Assembly: GCF_025809055.1 (NCBI RefSeq)
Contig: NZ_CP075529.1
Location: 558,001 to 622,000 of the forward strand
DNA from: Devosia sp.
Lineage (GTDB): Bacteria > Pseudomonadota > Alphaproteobacteria > Rhizobiales > Devosiaceae
Reading direction: 5' to 3'
DNA length: 64,000 bases
Made by a program: the position numbers and the translations under genes. Each line of letters begins with the position of its first letter. Positions within the stretch are counted from its first letter, which is position 1. Below, one piece after another: positions 58,851 through 64,000 of the stretch. Under the pieces are notes generated by a model. The model was given only the letters and a program-made list of their open reading frames with translations, had not been told where the DNA came from and did no database searches.

Positions 58851-59888
58851 TTAGTTCAGAACGATGCGTTTGCCTTGGGAATAGGCAACCGCTTCCCACA
58901 CCTTGGTGAGATGATGGGCGAACTCGAGTGTGCCAATGCTAACCGGCTGCTGCGAGAGTACGCAATCGAAAAAGTGCTTCAGTCCACCGAATAGTCCCTG
59001 TGTCATAACAGGCATGTTCTCTGGCGAATTCAAATGGTTCTGGGCCGCCCAGACCTGGGCTCCTTCACCTGTCAGGTAGCTGGTCGCATGAGAATATTTG
59101 AATTCGATACCGCGCTGGTGGATCAATTCACGAGAATTGACTATCTCGATGCTTGAGCTGCCCGCAACGGCAAAATATCGCTCGATCGGCTGAGACCCCG
59201 GTGCGTGCGCGGCCAGATGGAGATTGGAGATGGCGCCGCAGGCGTGCTCGATAATGGCCGCTCCACCGTCGTGGCGTCCCCTGTGCATTGTCACTGCCGT
59301 CGCAGGCCCCGCCAGTGTGAGCAGCGCCGACAAGGGATGACACCCATTGGCGAGCCACGCGTTCGGCTCGCCGGCTTCCACCAGCTCCACTATGTTTTCC
59401 GGCAAAGAGATCGGATAAAGACCCATCAGCGTCCTCAGCGGCGCGTTCTGGGCATCGCCGATGATTTCGAGTGCCTTGCGCGTGGCCGGCATGAAGGCCT
59501 TCTTGTACCCCACGACGCAGACGCGGTCACCGCGAGCCGCAAGCATGTGCTCGACCTGCTCCGCACGAGCGGCGGCCGGCTTTTCCATGTAGACGTGCAG
59601 TCCGTGACGGAACGCTGAAATGGCGAGTTGCGGATGCAGCCCGGCGGACACAACGAGCAGCACAGCTTCGATGTCCGCGTTGGCGTACATGTCTTCGGCG
59701 CTTTGATAGACGGCTCCGACACCGAACTGGCGAGCCACCTTCTCGGCGCGCGCGACGTCGACATCCGCGATGGCAGTAAGCTCGACAGGCAGGTAGCTCA
59801 GGGTGGGAAGGATGTTCCGGTAGGCATGGGATCCGACACCCACTATGCCGATCCGAAGCCGGTGTTGCGCATCAATCTGGTATTGCAC
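58851..59888 (-). CDS. Gfo/Idh/MocA-family dehydrogenase
   Basis: A 345-residue NAD(P)-dependent oxidoreductase. The N-terminal Rossmann fold has IGIVGVGSHAYRNILP, LTAIADVD and the family EKP motif in HVYMEKPAAA. The C-terminal alpha/beta domain follows with the GCHPLSALLTLA block. Such enzymes oxidise a hydroxyl of sugars, cyclitols or related compounds. The start is GTG 59888; an ATTGTATGCAAT-like site lies at 59912-59923 just upstream. Confidence 0.88.
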   Translation of the reverse strand: MQYQIDAQHRLRIGIVGVGSHAYRNILPTLSYLPVELTAIADVDVARAEKVARQFGVGAVYQSAEDMYANADIEAVLLVVSAGLHPQLAISAFRHGLHVYMEKPAAARAEQVEHMLAARGDRVCVVGYKKAFMPATRKALEIIGDAQNAPLRTLMGLYPISLPENIVELVEAGEPNAWLANGCHPLSALLTLAGPATAVTMHRGRHDGGAAIIEHACGAISNLHLAAHAPGSQPIERYFAVAGSSSIEIVNSRELIHQRGIEFKYSHATSYLTGEGAQVWAAQNHLNSPENMPVMTQGLFGGLKHFFDCVLSQQPVSIGTLEFAHHLTKVWEAVAYSQGKRIVLN

Positions 59889-59911
59889 CTTACTCGCCTC
59901 GTTCTCTGGAT

Positions 59912-59923
59912 ACTGTATGCATT
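59912..59923. promoter_or_regulatory. GntR-type site upstream of the Gfo/Idh gene
   Basis: ACTGTATGCATT matches ATTGTATGCAAT at 10 of 12 positions and keeps the central TGTATGCA. It sits 24-35 bases upstream of the minus-strand start codon. Confidence 0.45.
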
Positions 59924-60029
59924 AAGCCACGGGTCTGATCGTGAAGACGCAGCCTCGTCAAGTGACGATCTGCATAATCCTACACAAAGTTCGACCAGCT
60001 CAAAATACCAATTGCACACACTCAGCAAC

Positions 60030-60041
60030 ATTGTATATTGT
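60030..60041. promoter_or_regulatory. ATTGTAT half-sites upstream of the isomerase gene
   Basis: ATTGTAT occurs twice head to tail at 60030-60044 (ATTGTATATTGTAT). It keeps the left half of the proposed GntR operator and lies about 20-35 bases upstream of the isomerase start. Confidence 0.4.
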
Positions 60042-60064
60042 ATCTGAAAACCTGAGACGATTGG

Positions 60065-60937
60065 ATGATCGGAACTCCCTTGAAGCTGACGATGCTGAAC
60101 TCGATGGCAGGATCCGACTTTCCAGCGGCGCTGGATCGTCAGCGTGCACTGGGCATGTCGTGGCTCGATCTCAAGGATCAGATCTTCGGCACGCGGCTCG
60201 AGTTACTTTCCGACGAGCAGGCAAAGACCGTGCGCGAACTGGTTTCCGAACGCGCATTGAGCATTTATTGCCTCTCATCCGGGCTGGGCAACTATCCCCT
60301 GGAGATGGGCGAGAGCGCCTGGAGGGCAGAAGCCAATTCCTGCCTGGACAGAGTGCTCGCCGTGGCCAGGATCCTGCAGCCGACAGTTGTCAGGCTTCTG
60401 TGCGCCAGGACACATGAAGGATCTCCACAGGGACTTGGCGACATTCTGCGACGCTATCCGTGGATGGCCGCCGCATATGCGGACCTTTCAAAACGTATCG
60501 CCGACGCCGGCTTTCGGCCATTGGCAGAGAATGAAGCACACCACTGCGTGGTGGCAACGCCCCGCGACGCAGTGGATTTCATCGCTGCCTGCGATGCAGA
60601 CGCCGACCTGGGGTTCATCTGGGACGTCCAGAACATGTGGCAGGTCGGAACTTTTCCCACCGTCGCCGACGTCGGCCTGTTGATGCCCGTTCTTGCGGGA
60701 CTGCATCTCAAGGGCGGCGTTGCCGATGAGCACGGACGTCTCGCCAGGGCCAGCAATCTGCAAAGCGCCACCTGGCCGGTTCGAGAGATCGTGCGTGCGG
60801 TAATAGACACAGGCCTGGTGGACGTTGTCTGCCTCAACCCCTCGCATGGGGCCAAGGAGGCGGATTTCGACGTGTTCGCCGTGGCCGTCCAGGACGCGAC
60901 CTTTCTGCGAAGCAATTTTCCCGAATTCGCTGCCTGA
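60065..60937 (+). CDS. Sugar isomerase/epimerase-like TIM barrel
   Basis: A 290-residue AP-endonuclease-2-type TIM barrel of the sugar isomerase/epimerase family. It begins LKLTMLNSMAGSDFPAALD; metal-binding candidates include Glu in AENEAHH, Asp in WDVQN and His in LHLKGG, plus the later VCLNPSHG loop. It may interconvert a keto and an aldo form of the catabolised sugar. ATG 60065 has a weak GAGACG site. Confidence 0.8.
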   Translation: MIGTPLKLTMLNSMAGSDFPAALDRQRALGMSWLDLKDQIFGTRLELLSDEQAKTVRELVSERALSIYCLSSGLGNYPLEMGESAWRAEANSCLDRVLAVARILQPTVVRLLCARTHEGSPQGLGDILRRYPWMAAAYADLSKRIADAGFRPLAENEAHHCVVATPRDAVDFIAACDADADLGFIWDVQNMWQVGTFPTVADVGLLMPVLAGLHLKGGVADEHGRLARASNLQSATWPVREIVRAVIDTGLVDVVCLNPSHGAKEADFDVFAVAVQDATFLRSNFPEFAA

Positions 60938-60975
60938 TTAGCGGTTTGGGCCCAGCACATCTCCAGGGTGGGAAT

Positions 60976-61374
60976 ATGAACGAAGTGGTACTCGACGCAA
61001 TTGGTGACCGGCACACAAGGGCGGTGGGCAGTGGCCTGGCCCATGACTTTGCCTGGGGCAAGATCGAATGGTTGGTGTCCGACAGCCTCAATCAGAATGC
61101 CGCCCTGACGCTCGGTCATGTCGAGATCAAGCAGGGCGCCAAGAATCCGCTCCACCTGCATCCCAATTGCGACGAGGTGCTGTACCTGCTCGAGGGTGAA
61201 CTCGAGCACAGCGTCGACGGCGAAACTGTGCGCCTGACGCCAGGGTCAGCCATCTTCATTCCCGCCAACGCCAAGCATGACGCCCTGAATGTAGGGCAAC
61301 AGACGGCGAAGATGATCGTCGCTTACTCTTCAGGCGACCGCCAGACGATAATGTTGGAGGAAGGAGAGGAATAG
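60976..61374 (+). CDS. Cupin-domain protein
   Basis: A 132-residue single-cupin protein. Motif 1 is NPLHLHPNCDEVLYLLEGELEH (His, His and Glu metal ligands); motif 2 is PGSAIFIPANAKHDALNVG with its His. ATG 60976 is used, with AGGGTGGG upstream; ORF extension at 60946 is less likely. It may be an isomerase or sensor domain acting on a sugar or sugar acid of this pathway. Confidence 0.8.
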   Translation: MNEVVLDAIGDRHTRAVGSGLAHDFAWGKIEWLVSDSLNQNAALTLGHVEIKQGAKNPLHLHPNCDEVLYLLEGELEHSVDGETVRLTPGSAIFIPANAKHDALNVGQQTAKMIVAYSSGDRQTIMLEEGEE

Positions 61375-61378
61375 TAAG

Positions 61379-61390
61379 ATAGAATACAAT
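61379..61390. promoter_or_regulatory. GntR-type site upstream of the importer genes
   Basis: On the minus strand this reads ATTGTATTCTAT, matching the ATTGTATGCAAT motif at 10 of 12 positions. It lies 69-80 bases before the substrate-binding protein gene, in the gap after the cupin stop. Confidence 0.4.
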
Positions 61391-61458
61391 CAAACAATAA
61401 AAATAAGACATCCAAATTGGATGAGATGATCCGTAAATTCAGATCAGGAGGAGATACC

Positions 61459-63360
61459 ATGAAGAACAAGGTTATTTGTATTTCTTTGGCAGCCATTGCT
61501 TTGTCGTCGACGGCATATGCTCAGGATTACACCCAGGCTCCCATGCTCGACGCTCTGGTGGAGCAGGGCGAACTTCCGCCAGTGGAGCAACGCCTTCCCA
61601 CCAATCCGCTGGTCGTTGAGCCCGTCGACAGCATAGGTGTCTATGGCGGCACATGGCGCTCCGGACTGCGCGGGGGCAACGACACGGCCTGGATCGGCCG
61701 CACCGTCGCTTATGACGGCCTGTTGCGCTACCAGCGTGACTCTCGTGTGATCATCCCGAACCTTGCAGAGAGCTGGGAAGTGAGCGAGGACGCGCGTCGC
61801 TATAGCTTCAAGCTGCGCGAGGGCCTTCTCTGGTCGGACGGCTCGCCGTTCACAAGCGCTGACGTCGAATTCGCGGTGATGTTGCTGCAGGATCCGCAGT
61901 ATCCCGCAACTTTCGGCTCGGTCTCCAGCACCGCCAACCCCATGACGATCGAAATCGAAGACGCGACTGCCTTCACACTCGTCTTTGAGGAGCCGAACGG
62001 GCTGTTGCTGGATGAACTCGCGAGCATCAACGGCTTCCAGATCGCATCCTTCAACAAGCAGTATTGCGGTCAGTTCTATCCTGGAGTGAACCCGGACGCT
62101 GCCGAGCTCGCGCAGGCGAATGGCTTTGAGACCTGGGCCGAGTACCTGGAAGACAGGTGCGCCTGGTTTGTCGAGCGGGAACGCTGGGCCAATCCCGAGC
62201 TGCCCATGATGACGGCCTGGGTTGTCGATGAGCCGCTTTCGCCCACCTCTACCCGCGTCACCTTCGAGCGCAATCCCTATTACTGGAAGGTCGACACGGA
62301 GAACCAGCAGCTACCGTATATCGACAGGCTCGAGATGCGGATCTCCGAAAGTATCGAAGAACTCACGCTCATGGCGCTCGGTGGCGAGATCGATTTCCAG
62401 GATCGCCACATCAACACCATCAACAACCAGCCGCTGTTCTTTGACGGACAGGAAGAGGGCGACTATCGGCTCGGCACCAGCGTTTCCGCCAGTTCCAACA
62501 CGATGGTGCTGATGCTGAACCTGAACCACGACGATCCCCAGAAGCGGCAGCTTTTCCAGTCACGCGAGTTCCGCATCGGGCTGTCCCACGCCATCGATCG
62601 CCAGGAGATCGTGGACGTGGTCTATACTGGACAGGGCAGGCCCTTCCAGATGGCTCCGCGTCCGGAGTCGGTGTTCTATGACGAGGAAATGGCGACCCAG
62701 TACACCGAAGTGGATCTGGATAGGGCCGAGGAGCTCTTCCAGGAAGCCGGCCTGGTGAAGAACGAGTCCACCGGATACTATGAGTTCGAGGACGGCACGC
62801 CCTTTGAACTGACCATCGACTCCATCGCCGCCTATCAGCCCCAATGGGTCGACGTGCTGGAACTGATCCAGATCCAACTGGATCAGGTCGGCATCCAGAT
62901 GCAAGTCAACAACATCGACCGCTCCCTCTATTACGACAAGAGGCCGGGCAACCAGTTTGACGCCCAGATCTGGGAGGGCAGCAGCATCGATTTCATGCAG
63001 GACCCTCGCCACTATCTGGCTGCCAATCCGGAAAGCGTCTGGGCGTATCGCTGGCAGGCCTGGTACAACGGCACAATGCCCGAAATCGCAGAAGAGCCTG
63101 TCGATTGGGCCAAGGAGCAGATGGAACTCTATAATCAGGTCAGGTCCGAAGCAGATCAGGATCGCCGCGAAAGCCTGATGCGCGAGATACTCGAAATCAC
63201 CAAGGAGCAGTTCCCGGTCATAGGTATTTCGCTGCCGCCGAACGGGTACTACGTTGCACGCAACGAGCTCCGGAATGTCTTAGAGCCCATGCTTCACGCC
63301 TATATTTCTCCCACTCCGGCGTCTTATGAACCGTATCAGTGGTACTTCGCTCGGGATTGA
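61459..63360 (+). CDS. ABC transporter substrate-binding protein, family 5
   Basis: A 633-residue secreted binding protein of the peptide/nickel/oligosaccharide (SBP_bac_5) type. The first 22 residues are a Sec signal peptide (NKVICISLAAIALSSTAYA, cut before Gln-Asp-Tyr). The mature part has SWEVSEDARRYSFKLREGLLWSDGSPFTSADVEFAV in several blocks, EFRIGLSHAIDRQEIVD, and a long helical C-terminal lobe. The length exceeds typical dipeptide-binding proteins and fits members that bind oligosaccharides. AGGAGG precedes ATG 61459. It probably feeds the importer whose first permease follows. Confidence 0.88.
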   Translation: MKNKVICISLAAIALSSTAYAQDYTQAPMLDALVEQGELPPVEQRLPTNPLVVEPVDSIGVYGGTWRSGLRGGNDTAWIGRTVAYDGLLRYQRDSRVIIPNLAESWEVSEDARRYSFKLREGLLWSDGSPFTSADVEFAVMLLQDPQYPATFGSVSSTANPMTIEIEDATAFTLVFEEPNGLLLDELASINGFQIASFNKQYCGQFYPGVNPDAAELAQANGFETWAEYLEDRCAWFVERERWANPELPMMTAWVVDEPLSPTSTRVTFERNPYYWKVDTENQQLPYIDRLEMRISESIEELTLMALGGEIDFQDRHINTINNQPLFFDGQEEGDYRLGTSVSASSNTMVLMLNLNHDDPQKRQLFQSREFRIGLSHAIDRQEIVDVVYTGQGRPFQMAPRPESVFYDEEMATQYTEVDLDRAEELFQEAGLVKNESTGYYEFEDGTPFELTIDSIAAYQPQWVDVLELIQIQLDQVGIQMQVNNIDRSLYYDKRPGNQFDAQIWEGSSIDFMQDPRHYLAANPESVWAYRWQAWYNGTMPEIAEEPVDWAKEQMELYNQVRSEADQDRRESLMREILEITKEQFPVIGISLPPNGYYVARNELRNVLEPMLHAYISPTPASYEPYQWYFARD

Positions 63361-63376
63361 TACCCGCTCGGACCCG

Positions 63377-63404
63377 CCGCGGCCTCTCGCCAGGGAGGCC
63401 GCGG
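63377..63404 (+). terminator. Intercistronic hairpin after the binding-protein gene
   Basis: A perfect 10-bp stem CCGCGGCCTC / GAGGCCGCGG around an 8-base loop, 17 bases after the binding-protein stop. No clear U run follows. Such a hairpin often protects the abundant binding-protein mRNA or limits read-through to the permease genes. Confidence 0.55.
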
Positions 63405-63577
63405 TCGCCATGGTTTCCTGTCTTGCAATGCCTGACGACTTTGGCACGTTGCCGCCACCTGTTCACCGATAGCTTGGCCGCCCGTGTCCCTACCGTAAAC
63501 TTGGCCGCCGTTGCAGCCCGGGTCTGCGCCACACCGATCAATCCATCTGGGCCGGCCCTCTTCCGAAGGAGATACCT

Positions 63578-64000
63578 GTGGTGAGTTTTGTTGCACACCG
63601 TCTCATCGCCATGCTGCTAACCCTGTGGGCATTAAGCCTAGTGGCCTTTGCGATTATCCAGCTTCCGCCAGGTGATTATCTTACGACCTATGTGGCCACA
63701 CTGAACGCCAGTGGCGACTACGTCGACCCGGCCACAATCGAAGCGCTTCGCCAGAGATACGGCTTCGGCGAGCCTTTCCTGACGCAATACTGGAAGTGGA
63801 TGTCCGGTATCTTTACGCGAGGAGACTTCGGCCAGAGCTTCGAATGGAAGGCGCCGGTGACGGACCTGATCTGGGGTCGACTTGGCAATTCCATCCTGCT
63901 CGAAGGGCTGGCCGTAATGCTGATGTGGCTGGTCGCCCTGCCGATCGGCATCTATGCGGCGGTGCGCAAATACTCCCTGGGCGACTATCTCGCGACCATC
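63578..64000 (+). CDS. ABC transporter permease (DppB-like), start only
   Basis: The first 141 codons of a permease of the dipeptide/oligosaccharide importer family, cut off by the window end. GTG 63578 follows AAGGAG. The N-terminal membrane helix is LLTLWALSLVAFAIIQLPPG; the segment YGFGEPFLTQYWKWMSGIFTRGDFGQSF is typical of DppB-like periplasmic loops, and a second helix begins at LGNSILLEGLAVMLMWLVALPIGI. Further importer genes are expected beyond the window. Confidence 0.88.
   Translation, partial: MVSFVAHRLIAMLLTLWALSLVAFAIIQLPPGDYLTTYVATLNASGDYVDPATIEALRQRYGFGEPFLTQYWKWMSGIFTRGDFGQSFEWKAPVTDLIWGRLGNSILLEGLAVMLMWLVALPIGIYAAVRKYSLGDYLATI

Overview
The window looks like chromosomal DNA of an alphaproteobacterium, probably Hyphomicrobiales and perhaps Devosia-like. 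I infer this from the high GC, the class Ib nrdHIEF operon, the style of the outer-membrane porin, and Rhizobiales-type integrase and phage genes. No ribosomal RNA gene is present, so the genus is a guess.

Positions 1-17.1 kb are ordinary chromosome. They hold a TusA-like protein and a CAP-domain lipoprotein, a sensor histidine kinase, nrdHIEF (minus strand) behind a long structured leader, a UvrA-like ABC ATPase, a porin, an ABC exporter next to a siderophore-interacting protein, a murB gene, a zinc-independent MDR oxidoreductase and an aldo/keto reductase.

At 17.11-17.15 kb lies only the 3' half of a tRNA-Arg(CCT), followed by repeats and a tyrosine integrase. This is the left attachment end of an integrative element. 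Its backbone (17.15-36.5 kb) carries the integrase, a solitary cytosine methyltransferase, small regulators, a tight six-gene operon led by an AAA+ ATPase, an EcoRII-type restriction-modification system with vsr, a RuvC-like resolvase, HTH proteins and a 1395-residue primase-polymerase/helicase. The last gene is interrupted by IS256 copy 1 only 16 codons before its native stop. A 22-bp palindrome, ATGGATT-N8-AATCCAT, lies in front of both the integrase and the replication gene.

From 36.4 to 56.0 kb the DNA is a mosaic of insertion sequences and cargo. It contains a LysR-controlled spermidine/putrescine-type ABC transporter with amidase, polysaccharide deacetylase-like and DUF1989 genes; an IS66 element inserted at the last gene's stop codon; a LysR/azoreductase pair; and a three-level nest of insertion sequences (IS256 inside an IS2-like IS3 element inside another IS3 element). 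After the nest come a truncated second integrase of the same family, two small genes and a decayed IS91-type element.

From 56.0 kb to the end is a GntR-controlled catabolic locus. It encodes a Tm-1-like protein, a PEP-hydrolase-family TIM barrel, a Gfo/Idh/MocA dehydrogenase, a sugar isomerase/epimerase-like protein, a cupin and the start of a family-5 ABC importer. Copies of an ATTGTATGCAAT-like motif in its promoter regions suggest one regulon. The right end of the element (an intact tRNA-Arg) is not in the window.
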